A DNA stretch of 64,000 nt from Pedobacter chitinilyticus (GCF_003313385.1 NZ_QMHN01000002.1:382603-446602); one strand, 5' to 3'; positions 34,556-44,610 are shown, counted from the stretch's first letter. The notes: generated by a model from the sequence alone, not told the origin. A program made the numbers and translations.

Positions 34556-37438
34556 TTATGGATTAAACGCTAATGAAACATAGTACATTGCTCCAACTTC
34601 CGGATTACCATAAGAAGTGATATAGTACTTGTTCAAGATGTTTGAACCCCCAATTTTAACTACTGAATTTACCGAAGGAACTTTCAAATTCACCTGGGCA
34701 TCTACAGTGCCAAATGCTGGCACTTCGCCGCCTGCAAATGATGAGAACCAAATGAATTTGTCTTGCCAACGATAGTTTACATTGAAACCTACATTTTTAA
34801 ATACTTCACGGTTGCTTAAACCAAGGTTGTAACGAATTTCTGGGGTGTTGAAATCGTTGTTATACTCCGCAGGCAAATCGCCAATTTTATTATAAGAAAC
34901 GTTACCAGAGAAAGTATATTTACCCGTTACGTAGTCTAAACCAAAAGCACCTCCCCAAGTTTTAACTTTACCTGTTGCATTTACTGGCACGCCAAACTTA
35001 GTAAAGGCTGTTCCGTTCAATTGATATACGTTTACAGCAGTGATGAAATCCTTATATTGATTATAGAAACCATAGATATCCAATAAGAAGTTTGATCCTA
35101 GCAAGCCTTTATAACCTAATTCGTAAGCCGTTACACTTTCTGGGCGAACACCTCTAGGGTCAAAGCTATATTGTACCAAAGGACCAGTACCAGCTACTGC
35201 TTGTCTATAACTTACTTCGGTATAAGGTTTGTTGCTAAGCAAACTATATTTATTTAAGAACTCAGGAATACCTCCTATTAAACGTTGGCTACCACCACCA
35301 ACGGCCAAATCAATATATTGATTTTGAGTAGTTGGATTACGGAAACCTGTTTGGAAAGACGCTCTAATATTAGAGTTTTTAGCTACCGTCCATACACCAG
35401 TAACACGTGGTGTAAAACGGCCTTCAAAGTTTTGGCTCTTATCAAAACGACCTGCTACCGTCAATTTAAACGCTTCTCCAAATTTCTTACCTAACTGACC
35501 AAAAGCAGCATATTCATCAATATCAATCTCTCTATTCAAATCATCAAAAATAGTACCTCCTGAGTTTAAATCAAATCGACGAGCAGAAGCTCCCACTTGA
35601 AATTCTACCACATTATTAAACAACTTAGAAAAGTTGTACATCCCTTCGTAATGATAAAGGTTTGATTTATCATTAAACTTGGCACCATATACTCCAGTAG
35701 CCAAGTTGGTTTGACTGATGTAAGTATTTTTAATTTGTTGTGCATAATTTTCGTACTGGGTTGAACCTGGCATCACTCTACCTGCATCAGCAGCAGAACG
35801 AGCAGCAGCATGAGCTTGTGCTTCAGTTACCGCAGGATTTAATCTAGCACCTACATAAGTACCAATGTACTGTGGCAACCAAGCAGTAGAGGATTTATCT
35901 TTCTCGCTAATATATGCACCTAGAATTGATGAAATGTAAGAATCTCCTGAACGCTCTTGAGTGGTATATCCTCGGATGTAAAAATCTTCTCCTTTCAATT
36001 CTAACTTATACAAACCAATGTTAAAATTTCTTAAAGAATAACGATCTGAACCAGTATAAACAGAAGTTCCCGTACCCCAATTTGCTTGCGCAGTTAATTG
36101 AATAGTAGGCGTAAAGTTGTAATATAATCCGCCAGACATTTTAAGGGATTTTGTATCATAGTCTACTAAATCCATCTCGTTGTAACCTGTTCTGGTAATA
36201 TTCTGATTTGGCAAAACACCAGGATTACGCTGAGCATAATAAAAAGGCAAATATTGATTAGTTACCGCAGCTCTAAGTGGCGCAGGAACGTTAGCATTAA
36301 TAAAACCTATGTAGTTTGCATATGGGGTACCAGCTGGCAAATTATTAAGTACTGTCTGTGGATTAAACAATCCTCCTGATGCATTAAGAATTGCTTGCCT
36401 AGCACCTAATTCAACTGTATTGTTGGTAGCACGCATGTTGTATGATGTTTCATCTCCATACACGTTAACACCGTCATATGCAGGATCTGATTGACGATTA
36501 CCAGCTTTGGGCATATTGCTTGCTCTATCGAAATTTGATTGATTAGTACCAAACCAATCTTTAGCTTGCAAGAACGAAAAAGCAAATTTAGCACCGAATT
36601 TATTATTCCAGCTTTTCGCCATTCTTACGTCCAATTGATTAAAAGGTTGAGCCGAAGAATTGTTATCATTTACGTGGTTAACACCAGTTTTAAATTGAAA
36701 ACTAACGCCTGGATATTTAAATGGATCTTTTGAAGTCATTAACAATGTACCGCTGATACCGCCTGCGCCATATAAGGCAGATGAAGCGCCTGGCAATAAT
36801 TCAACATTATCTACATCAAGCTCTGTAATACCAACAATATTACCTACAGAAAAGTTCAAACCTGGTGCTTGGTTATCCATTCCATCAATTAACTGATTGA
36901 AACGAGTATTACCATTGGCGTTGAAACCACGGGTGTTGTACGATCTAAAAGTTAAACTTTGAGTACTCATCTCCACTCCTTTAATGTTTTGGATGGCATC
37001 ATAAAAAGATGGTGCTGCAATTTCCCTGATTTGGGCAGCCCCCATGCGTTCAATAGTTACTGGAGATTCTAAAATACGCTCTGGTGTTCTTGATGCTGAA
37101 ACCACCACCTCTTGACCTAAAATAGCGCCAGATTCTAACTCAAAGCTCAAATTAGTCGAAGAGCCCGTAATCTCTCTCTCAACTGTATTGAAACCTACAA
37201 ACGTTACAGAAAGTGTAAACGGAGGTTTTTCTGTAGTCGTGAAAGAAAATTTACCATTTTGGTCGGTAGAAGAACCTATCGTTTTTCCCTTCACTGTTAC
37301 ACTTACCCCTGGAATTGGCTCTTTAGTTAGTTTATCGGTTACAGTACCGCTAACTACAATACTCTGCGCAATGGCTGCGAACCCTGTCCACAGCAAAACA
37401 CAAAGCACAAGAAATACTTTAGTAATAGTTTTGTTCAT
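34556..37438 (-). CDS. TonB-dependent outer-membrane receptor
   Basis: A 960-residue receptor. The signal peptide is 1-24. Residues about 25-110 are a carboxypeptidase-like regulatory beta-sandwich (V-S-G-T-V-T-D-K-L-T-K-E-P-I-P-G-V-S-V-T-V-K-G). A plug domain follows (about 115-225; R-G-F-N-A-N-G, G-A-S-S-A-L-Y-G-A-G-G-I-S-G). The rest is a beta-barrel ending Y-V-S-L-A-F-N-P. It would bring an unknown large ligand across the outer membrane using TonB energy. No SusD partner, siderophore or cobalamin gene is adjacent, so the ligand cannot be inferred. A long extracellular loop rich in Ala lies near residues 540-575. It is divergent from the penicillin acylase gene. Confidence 0.92.
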   Translation of the reverse strand: MNKTITKVFLVLCVLLWTGFAAIAQSIVVSGTVTDKLTKEPIPGVSVTVKGKTIGSSTDQNGKFSFTTTEKPPFTLSVTFVGFNTVEREITGSSTNLSFELESGAILGQEVVVSASRTPERILESPVTIERMGAAQIREIAAPSFYDAIQNIKGVEMSTQSLTFRSYNTRGFNANGNTRFNQLIDGMDNQAPGLNFSVGNIVGITELDVDNVELLPGASSALYGAGGISGTLLMTSKDPFKYPGVSFQFKTGVNHVNDNNSSAQPFNQLDVRMAKSWNNKFGAKFAFSFLQAKDWFGTNQSNFDRASNMPKAGNRQSDPAYDGVNVYGDETSYNMRATNNTVELGARQAILNASGGLFNPQTVLNNLPAGTPYANYIGFINANVPAPLRAAVTNQYLPFYYAQRNPGVLPNQNITRTGYNEMDLVDYDTKSLKMSGGLYYNFTPTIQLTAQANWGTGTSVYTGSDRYSLRNFNIGLYKLELKGEDFYIRGYTTQERSGDSYISSILGAYISEKDKSSTAWLPQYIGTYVGARLNPAVTEAQAHAAARSAADAGRVMPGSTQYENYAQQIKNTYISQTNLATGVYGAKFNDKSNLYHYEGMYNFSKLFNNVVEFQVGASARRFDLNSGGTIFDDLNREIDIDEYAAFGQLGKKFGEAFKLTVAGRFDKSQNFEGRFTPRVTGVWTVAKNSNIRASFQTGFRNPTTQNQYIDLAVGGGSQRLIGGIPEFLNKYSLLSNKPYTEVSYRQAVAGTGPLVQYSFDPRGVRPESVTAYELGYKGLLGSNFLLDIYGFYNQYKDFITAVNVYQLNGTAFTKFGVPVNATGKVKTWGGAFGLDYVTGKYTFSGNVSYNKIGDLPAEYNNDFNTPEIRYNLGLSNREVFKNVGFNVNYRWQDKFIWFSSFAGGEVPAFGTVDAQVNLKVPSVNSVVKIGGSNILNKYYITSYGNPEVGAMYYVSLAFNP

Positions 37439-37613
37439 ACGTCTGTAGTTTATATTGTTTATTTTAACATAAACTTAATACATTTTTTGGTACTTACAAA
37501 TTTTTATTCTGCCATAACTAAAGCATTAATTAAAATTAGATTGTCCTTCATTTCATTTTTATAATTAAATTGGCTTCGGCCTAAAAGCAAACCAAAAACA
37601 AGATCCAACACCG

Positions 37614-40046
37614 ATGAACAGAGTTAAAGCGCTGATATGCATTCTTATTCCTATTCTATTGGGATATTCCTTAAATACAAAATTTGGTGACCTTCCCCCC
37701 ATCTTAAAGTTTTTAAATCCATTTACTGGGTTTTGGCAAAATGCGGAAGGTATGTCGCCTTCCAAAAACAAAAAAATTGTACTTAAAAATGCTAAAGACA
37801 AGATAGAAATTGCTTTTGACGACCGCATGATTCCGCATGTGTTTGCGCAAAACGACCACGACTTATATTATGCCCAAGGTTACGTTACAGCCATGCACCG
37901 ACTTTGGCAAATGGATTTTCAAACCCGTTTTGCCGCTGGAAGGATATCAGAAGTAGTGGGCGAAAAAGCCATTGAAGTAGATAAATATCAACGTCGAATG
38001 GGCATGGTCTATGGTGCAGAGAACTCCTTAGAGGGCATGATGGCCGATCCACACGCAAAGGAAATGCTTTTAGCCTATACCCAAGGGATAAACGATTACA
38101 TCAAATCATTGAATCGTCGCAACCTACCTGTAGAATATAAATTGTTAGATTTTAAACCTGAGCAGTGGACACCCATAAAATGTGCTTTGCTACTTAAACA
38201 AATGTCTGCCGTGTTAGCCATGGGATCTGACGAGTTTTACATGACCAACATCCTTAAAAAATACGGACCAGCGATTACTAAAGACCTATTTCCAGATTAT
38301 CCATTTAAAGAAGATCCGATTATTCCAGTAGGCACTAAATGGGACTTTGCTCCCCTACCTATCCCTGCTACTCCTAAATCTTTTACCGACATGATGAGCA
38401 CCAATATTGCCACCAAGCAGAAAGAGGAAGGTATTGGAAGTAACAACTGGGCAGTATCTGGGGTAAAAACGGCTTCTGGCTTTCCTATTTTAGCTAACGA
38501 TCCTCACTTAGATTTAACTTTACCATCCATCTGGTATCAGATACAATTACACGCTCCTGGAGTGAATGCTTATGGTGTTTCTCTTCCTGGTGCTCCAGGA
38601 ATTATTATCGGCTTTAACCAAAACATTGCTTGGGGTGTAACTAACGTGGCGGCCGATGTACTTGATTTTTATCAAATAAAATTTAAGGATGATAAACATC
38701 AAAGCTATTGGTACAATAACAAATGGCAAGACATTAAGCCCCGTTACGAAAAGATTAAAATAAAAGGTGCAGCTGATATTGTTGATACGGTACTCTATAC
38801 GCATCATGGCCCTGTGGTTTATTTCCAAAAACCTAATTACGGTAGAGCAGCCAATGTGCCTACAGGTCACGCCTTACGCTGGATTGCTCATGACAAATCA
38901 AATGAGTTAAAAGCCTTTTATCTATTGAATAGAGGAAAGAATTATAACGACTATCGTAAAGCCTTACCTTATTTCACGGCTCCTGCGCAGAACTTTATTT
39001 TTGCAAGCGTAGATAACGATATTGCCATTACACCGAATGGTAAATTTCCGCTGAAATGGAAAAATCAAGGAAAATTTATTCTTGATGGCACTGACCCTAG
39101 CAACGATTGGCAAGGCTGGATTCCTGCTTCTCAAAACCCAACGGTTAAAAATCCACCGCGAAATTTTGTAAGCTCTGCCAACCAATCCTCAACCGATCCA
39201 AGCTACCCATATTATATCAATTGGGAGTTCTCTCCTTATGAAAGAGGGAAGCGAATCAACGACAGGCTAAAAGCAATGGAGAAAATTACTGCTGATAGCA
39301 TGCGTAATCTACAAATGGATTCTTATAGCATTATGGCCGAAAACCTAGTGCCTTACTTACTTCCGTTAGTGAATATGGCTAATTTAAATGCCACTCAAAA
39401 AGAAGCGTTCAATCTCACTTCAAAATGGAATAAGTATTTTGATGCCAAATCTGTTGCGGCCAGCGTTTTTGATTTATGGACGAAAAGACTGTCTATTGAA
39501 ATTTGGGATGACGAGTTTAATGACAAGCAAAATCCAATGCGTTATCCTTCTCGCGACAGAACCATTGAGTTGATACAAAAAGACCCTAATGCTAAATGGT
39601 TCGACAATGTAAACACTGCCAAAAAAGAAACCTTATCTGACTTGGTAAATAGCTCATTCAAATATGCCTGTGATAGCCTAGAAAGAAAATATGGCCCAAT
39701 AGGCGAACATTGGCAATGGGCAAATGTAAAAAACACCAATGTCCCTCACTTGGCTAAAATACCTGGATTTGGCTCTAAAAAACTACTTATTGGCGGTTCA
39801 AAAAGCACTGTAAATGCTTTGAGCGAAAGCAACGGACCTTCATGGAGAATGGTGATAGAATTGGGCAAAACACCTAAAGGACATGGCGTTTACCCAGGTG
39901 GACAATCTGGAAATCCTGGCAGCCCTTTTTACGACAACATGATTGATGCTTGGGCTGAGGGTAAGCTGTACGAGCTCTTCTTTATGCAATCACCAGACGA
40001 CAAAACAGGAAAAATTATCTCACGTTATAAAATTTCAAAAAAATAA
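37614..40046 (+). CDS. Penicillin acylase family N-terminal-nucleophile hydrolase
   Basis: An 810-residue precursor with an N-terminal hydrophobic segment (about 5-20), probably exported. The alpha part contains Y-Y-A-Q-G-Y-V-T-A-M-H-R-L-W-Q-M-D-F and G-R-I-S-E-V-V-G. Autocatalytic cleavage is expected just before Ser276 (G-I-G-S-N-N-W-A-V-S), which becomes the nucleophile of the beta chain. Typical beta motifs follow (L-A-N-D-P-H-L, P-G-A-P-G-I-I-I-G-F-N). The family splits amide bonds in beta-lactams, acyl-homoserine lactones or other N-acyl compounds; the natural substrate here is unknown. The next gene starts one base after the stop, so they form an operon. Confidence 0.93.
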   Translation: MNRVKALICILIPILLGYSLNTKFGDLPPILKFLNPFTGFWQNAEGMSPSKNKKIVLKNAKDKIEIAFDDRMIPHVFAQNDHDLYYAQGYVTAMHRLWQMDFQTRFAAGRISEVVGEKAIEVDKYQRRMGMVYGAENSLEGMMADPHAKEMLLAYTQGINDYIKSLNRRNLPVEYKLLDFKPEQWTPIKCALLLKQMSAVLAMGSDEFYMTNILKKYGPAITKDLFPDYPFKEDPIIPVGTKWDFAPLPIPATPKSFTDMMSTNIATKQKEEGIGSNNWAVSGVKTASGFPILANDPHLDLTLPSIWYQIQLHAPGVNAYGVSLPGAPGIIIGFNQNIAWGVTNVAADVLDFYQIKFKDDKHQSYWYNNKWQDIKPRYEKIKIKGAADIVDTVLYTHHGPVVYFQKPNYGRAANVPTGHALRWIAHDKSNELKAFYLLNRGKNYNDYRKALPYFTAPAQNFIFASVDNDIAITPNGKFPLKWKNQGKFILDGTDPSNDWQGWIPASQNPTVKNPPRNFVSSANQSSTDPSYPYYINWEFSPYERGKRINDRLKAMEKITADSMRNLQMDSYSIMAENLVPYLLPLVNMANLNATQKEAFNLTSKWNKYFDAKSVAASVFDLWTKRLSIEIWDDEFNDKQNPMRYPSRDRTIELIQKDPNAKWFDNVNTAKKETLSDLVNSSFKYACDSLERKYGPIGEHWQWANVKNTNVPHLAKIPGFGSKKLLIGGSKSTVNALSESNGPSWRMVIELGKTPKGHGVYPGGQSGNPGSPFYDNMIDAWAEGKLYELFFMQSPDDKTGKIISRYKISKK

Positions 40047-40047
40047 A

Positions 40048-40398
40048 ATGATCTTCATCGTTATTCTCATCATATCATTTGCCTTACAATCATTTTTCCC
40101 TTGGTGGGTAGTGATCGTAGTATCATTTGCTACTTGTGGCATTATTGGCAAAACTGGAAAAATTTCGTTTTGGCAACCTTTTTTAGCCATTCTTGTACTA
40201 TGGACAGGCATGGCACTTTACAAAAGCATGCCCAATCATCACTTATTGGCTTCAAGAGTAGCCGAAATGTTTGGATTAAAAGTATGGCCCGCAATACTAG
40301 CGGTTACAGCCATTATCGGCGGTTTAGTAGCTGGCATTAGTGGTTTATGTGGTTATTACTTCAGAAAATCAACGATTACGTCAAAAGCCAAATCGTAA
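40048..40398 (+). CDS. Small integral membrane protein
   Basis: A 116-residue protein with four hydrophobic segments (starting about 2, 26, 48 and 84). It contains W-W-V-V-I-V-V-S-F-A-T-C-G-I-I-G, F-W-Q-P-F-L-A-I-L-V-L-W and A-G-I-S-G-L-C-G-Y-Y, then a basic tail. I do not recognise a named family. The ATG at 40048 lies one base after the penicillin acylase stop, so it is very likely translated from the same message; the longer frame overlapping the acylase is not needed. A role with the acylase is possible but unproven. Confidence 0.75.
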   Translation: MIFIVILIISFALQSFFPWWVVIVVSFATCGIIGKTGKISFWQPFLAILVLWTGMALYKSMPNHHLLASRVAEMFGLKVWPAILAVTAIIGGLVAGISGLCGYYFRKSTITSKAKS

Positions 40399-40413
40399 TC
40401 AGCTAAAACTTTG

Positions 40414-40421
40414 TATTTTTG
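40414..40421 (+). promoter_or_regulatory. -7 box TATTTTTG immediately before the LuxE-like GTG
   Basis: Exact TAnnTTTG ending four bases before the GTG at 40426. Initiation at normal distance would make a leaderless message. Confidence 0.45.
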
Positions 40422-40425
40422 CCCA

Positions 40426-41412
40426 GTGAATTCAAGTCCTGGGCATTTTTTTTCGATCAGCAACGAGCAAGATTTTAATGAATCGGCTTTAGCTGTATTT
40501 AGGCATCAAGCAGTTAATTGCGAAGTTTATCGTCAGTATATTTCACACCTTGGCGTTAATCCACAAGAAATTAAACATTACCAAAACATTCCCTTCTTAC
40601 CTATTAGTTTTTTCAAGTCACATGCGGTAGTTTCGTCCTCGGCACCAACGGAAATTACGTTTAGTAGTTCGGGCACTACTGGCCAAATGACCAGCAAGCA
40701 TTTGGTACAAAAAGTATCCATTTACGAAGAAAGCTACAACAAAGCCTTCCAGCTTTTTTATGGCAAGCCTAGCGAATATTGCATTTTGGCCCTTCTACCT
40801 TCTTATCTGGAAAGAGATGGCTCTTCCTTAATCTATATGGTAGATGACCTGCTTAAGCAAAGTATCCACCCGTTAAGCGGTTATTTTTTACATAATCACC
40901 AAGAGCTATTCGAAACGTTGAACAAGCTTAAAGCTGATGGGCAAAAAACACTTTTGATTGGTGTTACTTATGCCCTTTTAGACTTTACCGAACTATACCA
41001 AATGGAATTTTCCGAGCTGATTGTAATGGAAACAGGTGGTATGAAAGGGAAAAGAAAGGAAATGGTAAGAGCCGAACTTCATCACTTGCTTTGTGATGCC
41101 TTTGGTGTTAAGCACATTCATAGCGAATACGGAATGACCGAATTGTTATCTCAAGCCTATTCTAAAGGCAGCGGCATTTTCGAATGTCCACCTTGGATGA
41201 AAGTACTTTTGAGAGATACTTCTGATCCATTGAGCATGCTTACCCAGGCCAATACCACTGGAGGGATCAATGTCATTGATTTGGCTAATGTAAACTCATG
41301 CTCCTTTATCGCCACTCAAGATTTGGGCAAAATACATGGAGAAAATAGTTTTGAAATTATGGGTAGGTTTGATAATGCAGACATTAGGGGTTGCAACCTT
41401 TTAGTCCAATAA
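40426..41412 (+). CDS. LuxE-like acyl-protein synthetase / acyl-activating enzyme
   Basis: A protein of about 328 residues from the LuxE branch of the adenylate-forming superfamily. It has an N-terminal helical part (Q-D-F-N-E-S-A-L-A-V-F-R-H-Q), an A3-like nucleotide loop T-F-S-S-S-G-T-T-G-Q, then L-L-P-S-Y-L-E-R-D-G-S-S-L, M-E-T-G-G-M-K-G-K-R, and H-S-E-Y-G-M-T-E-L-L-S-Q, ending T-Q-D-L-G...M-G-R-F-D-N-A-D-I-R-G. It should activate a fatty acid or other acid as an acyl-adenylate. There are no luxCD genes nearby. The first ATG is about 90 codons in, so a GTG (40426) or the TTG at 40411 must be the start; I choose GTG. Confidence 0.85.
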   Translation: MNSSPGHFFSISNEQDFNESALAVFRHQAVNCEVYRQYISHLGVNPQEIKHYQNIPFLPISFFKSHAVVSSSAPTEITFSSSGTTGQMTSKHLVQKVSIYEESYNKAFQLFYGKPSEYCILALLPSYLERDGSSLIYMVDDLLKQSIHPLSGYFLHNHQELFETLNKLKADGQKTLLIGVTYALLDFTELYQMEFSELIVMETGGMKGKRKEMVRAELHHLLCDAFGVKHIHSEYGMTELLSQAYSKGSGIFECPPWMKVLLRDTSDPLSMLTQANTTGGINVIDLANVNSCSFIATQDLGKIHGENSFEIMGRFDNADIRGCNLLVQ

Positions 41413-41447
41413 AAAAGAGCCATATTCATTAATACGGCTCTTTCATT
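41411..41447. terminator. Intrinsic terminator between convergent genes
   Basis: AAAGAGCC and GGCTCTTT form the outer stem, with an inner TATT/AATA pairing; flanked by A and T runs. Confidence 0.75.
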
Positions 41448-41462
41448 TTTATTAAGTGGCGA

Positions 41463-42749
41463 TTACTTGGCAATAATCAAAAAGTAGCTTTTCTTTCCTT
41501 TTTGCACTACCAAAAACTCATCATTAATTAAATCCAAATTTGAAAAAGTAGTATTCAAATCGGCTACTTTATTTTTATTAATGCTTAAACCGCCGCCTTG
41601 TACGGTTTTCTTCACTTCTCCTTTAGAAGGGAAAACAGTGGTTTTTTCAGCCAATAAAGATGGGGTGTCCATACCATCGGCCAAATCAGCTTTTGCAATG
41701 TTAAACTGAGGAATGCCCTCAAAAATATCTAATACCTCCGCAGAAGACAATCCTTTTAAAAACTCTAATGAACCATTTCCAAACAAAAATTCCGAAGTTT
41801 TAATGGCAGTTTCCAAAGCCTCAGCCGAGTGAGTTCTAACAGTAATATCCTCCGCCAATGCTTTTTGCAAAATACGTAAGTGCGGTGCCTCATCGTGCTG
41901 TTGTTCCAAAGCCTCAATCTCTTCTTTACCTTTTAAAGTAAAAATTCTTATCCAAGCCTTTACATCACTATCTGATGAATTTAGCCAAAACTGGTAGTAT
42001 TTATATGGTGAAGTTTTTACTGGATCTAACCAAATAGCACCACTTTCAGTTTTACCAAATTTAGTTCCATCAGCTTTTTTAATCAACTGGGTAGTTAATG
42101 CATAAGCAGTTCCTTGATCTTTTCTTCTGATTAACTCAGTACCTGTAACAATATTCCCCCACTGATCTGAACCACCCATCTGCAAAACGCAATTGTGGTG
42201 TTTCCACAAATAATAAAAATCGTAACCTTGCACTAATTGATAGCTGAACTCGGTAAATGACATTCCGTTATCTCCCTCTAAACGCTTTTTCACACTATCC
42301 TTCGCCATCATGTAGTTTACGGTAATATGCTTACCAACTTCTCGGATGAAATCTAGAAAATTGAAATTCTTGAACCAGTCGGCATTGTTAACCATTACCG
42401 CACCATTTCCCTCATCTTCAAACTTTAAAAATTTCGCTAGTTGCTTTTTCATCCCGTCCAAATTATGGGCAACCATTTCTTCTGTTTGTAGGTTACGTTC
42501 ATCCGATTTTCCAGAAGGATCACCTACCATGCCTGTTGCACCACCAACCAAAGCAACAGGTTTATGTCCCGCTCTTTGGAAATGGATCAAGGTCATGATT
42601 TGGGTCAAATGTCCCACATGCAAAGAATCAGCCGTTGGGTCAAAACCAATATAACCAGCACACATGCCTTCATTCAGTTTCTGCTCAGTGTCGGGCATAA
42701 TGTCGTGCAACATGCCTCTCCAACGTAATTCTTCTACAAAATTTATCAT
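41463..42749 (-). CDS. tyrS: Tyrosyl-tRNA synthetase
   Basis: A 428-residue class I synthetase. The HIGH motif appears as H-V-G-H (44-47, after D-P-T-A-D-S-L), the tyrosine pocket as [20 protein letters not shown] shortly after, and the KMSKS motif as K-F-G-K-T. The C-terminal S4-like RNA-binding domain ends the protein ([13 protein letters not shown]). It charges tRNA-Tyr. I start at the ATG at 42747-42749 because [12 protein letters not shown] is the family's usual opening; the longest frame adds 11 residues. The -7 box TATCTTTG lies 21 bases upstream. Confidence 0.95.
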   Translation of the reverse strand: MINFVEELRWRGMLHDIMPDTEQKLNEGMCAGYIGFDPTADSLHVGHLTQIMTLIHFQRAGHKPVALVGGATGMVGDPSGKSDERNLQTEEMVAHNLDGMKKQLAKFLKFEDEGNGAVMVNNADWFKNFNFLDFIREVGKHITVNYMMAKDSVKKRLEGDNGMSFTEFSYQLVQGYDFYYLWKHHNCVLQMGGSDQWGNIVTGTELIRRKDQGTAYALTTQLIKKADGTKFGKTESGAIWLDPVKTSPYKYYQFWLNSSDSDVKAWIRIFTLKGKEEIEALEQQHDEAPHLRILQKALAEDITVRTHSAEALETAIKTSEFLFGNGSLEFLKGLSSAEVLDIFEGIPQFNIAKADLADGMDTPSLLAEKTTVFPSKGEVKKTVQGGGLSINKNKVADLNTTFSNLDLINDEFLVVQKGKKSYFLIIAK

Positions 42750-42770
42750 CTTTTTAACGATTTTAGGGCA

Positions 42771-42778
42771 CAAAGATA
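42771..42778 (-). promoter_or_regulatory. -7 box TATCTTTG for tyrS
   Basis: Exact TAnnTTTG on the minus strand, 21 bases before the chosen ATG. This also argues against the longer start, which lies upstream of the box. Confidence 0.5.
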
Positions 42779-42853
42779 ACAATTAGCTGATTAACTAATT
42801 AGCCAATTAGCTAATGATTTGAGGCTTTTAGGCTTTTAGGCTATATTTACGAA

Positions 42854-43525
42854 ATGAACTTTCTTTCGCATTTTTACTTCGACAGAAATACGCCAAACGC
42901 CAACATCGTTTTAGGCAGTATTTTGCCCGATCTTCTAAAAAATGCCAACAAGAGTTGGAATGTTCATCCGGAGAAACACCCCGAGTTATTTGAAAAAGAT
43001 GGCTTAGATACTTTGTTAGAAGGTTGGAAAAGACATCTGCAGGTGGATCTCCTATTTCATTCATCAGATTTTTTCAATACCAAAACGCAACAACTTAAAC
43101 AACTGCTGATCCCAATACTAAATGACACTCCAGTACGACCATCTTTTTTAGCACACATCGGAGTAGAATTGCTTTTGGACCATTTACTGGTCGAACATAA
43201 AAAAGTAGCGATCAACTCATTTTATGACCACTTAGAAGCGGTAGAGAATAAGGATTTGACAGATTTTCTCAACAAAAGCAACATTGACGACATCCAACTT
43301 TTCTTCAAGTTTTTCAACAGCTTTAAATCCAGTAGATACCTGTTAAGCTATCAAAAACTGGAGAATATCAGCTATGCCCTACAACGTATCTGCATGCGCT
43401 TATGGGAACGGCCTTTCACCGAAAAAACTACCCAACAACTCACCACTGTATTGGAATTTTACAAAAACCAATTGGAAGTAGATTTTATGATTATATTTGA
43501 GGAAATTGAAAATCGGTTAACATAA
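42854..43525 (+). CDS. acpH: ACP phosphodiesterase-like protein (AcpH family)
   Basis: A 223-residue all-helical protein of the AcpH (DUF479) family. M-N-F-L-S-H-F-Y-F-D, then V-L-G-S-I-L-P-D-L-L and H-L-Q-V-D-L-L-F-H match the metal-binding HD-like core. The later V-E-L-L-L-D-H-L-L segment is also typical. E. coli AcpH removes the 4'-phosphopantetheine group from acyl carrier protein. The homologues are distant, so the exact substrate is inferred. The PorV-like gene begins two bases after its stop, so both may share a transcript. Confidence 0.82.
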   Translation: MNFLSHFYFDRNTPNANIVLGSILPDLLKNANKSWNVHPEKHPELFEKDGLDTLLEGWKRHLQVDLLFHSSDFFNTKTQQLKQLLIPILNDTPVRPSFLAHIGVELLLDHLLVEHKKVAINSFYDHLEAVENKDLTDFLNKSNIDDIQLFFKFFNSFKSSRYLLSYQKLENISYALQRICMRLWERPFTEKTTQQLTTVLEFYKNQLEVDFMIIFEEIENRLT

Positions 43526-43527
43526 CC

Positions 43528-44610
43528 ATGCGCAAATATCAGCTACTCATCATTTTAGCTTTTTTTACCATTTCAGTCAATGCTCAAAGAAAATACAGCA
43601 ATGAATTTTTGAACATTGGCGTAGGCTCCACAGCCTTTGGCTTATCAGGATCGGTAGTGGCTAGCGTAAATGATGTTACCGCTGGTTATTGGAATCCCGC
43701 TGGCCTTGCCCGTATGGAAACACCACGCCAAGCAAGCTTTATGCACTCCGAATACTTTGCAGGCATTGCCAAATACGACTACGGCTCATTCGCTACCTCA
43801 GTGCAAGACAATACTGCAGTCATTGGTGCTTCAATTTTACGTTTTGGAGTCGATGATATTCCAGATACCTCTGAACTCATTGATGCCGATGGCAATATCA
43901 ATTACGATAGGGTCAAGAAATTTTCTGCTGCCGATTATGCTTTTATCTTTTCTTATGCCAGAAAAAAAGGAAAAAAAGGTATTGGCAACGAAGATGGGCT
44001 AAGCTATGGTGCCAATGTAAAAGTGATCCACCGTTTGGTAGGCGAATATGGTAAATCATGGGGTTTTGGGTTAGATGCTGGCGTACAATACAAAAAGGGG
44101 AAATGGATTTTTGCGGCGGTAGGAAAAGATATTACCTCTACGTTTAATTCCTGGAGCTACAATGCTGATAAGCTTTCTACGGTATATGCTACCACAGGAA
44201 ATGATATCCCTAAAAGCTCTACTGAAACCACTAATCCTCGTATCGTATTAGGCGTTGCGTATGCCACTCCATTGAGTGAAAAATTCAACATTATGGCCGA
44301 AACCAATGTAAATTTAACTACCGATGGCAAAAGAAATGTTTTGGTGAGTGCCGATCCGGTAAGCGCTGATCCAACAATTGGTCTTTCTGTCGATTTCAAA
44401 AAAACAATCTTCCTTCGTGGCGGGTTAGGCAACATTCAAAAATCAACCGATTTTACTGGGAAACAAATCTACACCTATCAACCTAATATGGGTGTCGGCA
44501 TCAAAATCAAGAATTTCTCTTTAGATTACGCCTTAACCAATGTGGGCAACAGTTCCGATGCACTTTACAGCAACGTGTTTTCCATTAGACTAGATTTCGA
44601 GAAAAAATAA
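43528..44610 (+). CDS. PorV/PorQ-family outer-membrane protein
   Basis: A 360-residue exported beta-barrel protein. The signal peptide is 1-19 (ending S-V-N-A-Q). The N-terminus F-L-N-I-G-V-G-S-T-A-F-G-L-S-G-S-V-V-A and D-V-T-A-G-Y-W-N-P-A-G-L-A-R-M are the signature of the PorV/PorQ group, a FadL-like barrel family. PorV and PorQ attach or shuttle type IX secretion system cargo at the outer membrane of Bacteroidota; whether this copy does so is unknown, since no other por gene lies here. It starts two bases after the AcpH-like gene. Confidence 0.88.
   Translation: MRKYQLLIILAFFTISVNAQRKYSNEFLNIGVGSTAFGLSGSVVASVNDVTAGYWNPAGLARMETPRQASFMHSEYFAGIAKYDYGSFATSVQDNTAVIGASILRFGVDDIPDTSELIDADGNINYDRVKKFSAADYAFIFSYARKKGKKGIGNEDGLSYGANVKVIHRLVGEYGKSWGFGLDAGVQYKKGKWIFAAVGKDITSTFNSWSYNADKLSTVYATTGNDIPKSSTETTNPRIVLGVAYATPLSEKFNIMAETNVNLTTDGKRNVLVSADPVSADPTIGLSVDFKKTIFLRGGLGNIQKSTDFTGKQIYTYQPNMGVGIKIKNFSLDYALTNVGNSSDALYSNVFSIRLDFEKK

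Noticed and set aside
39943..40047. 35 extra N-terminal codons for the small membrane protein
   Set aside because: They lie fully inside the acylase gene in another frame and the hydrophobic protein begins neatly at the ATG at 40048.
42781..42853. AATTAGC-like and GGCTTTTA repeats between tyrS and acpH
   Set aside because: Short, imperfect and of low complexity; may be slipped-strand noise in a divergent promoter region.
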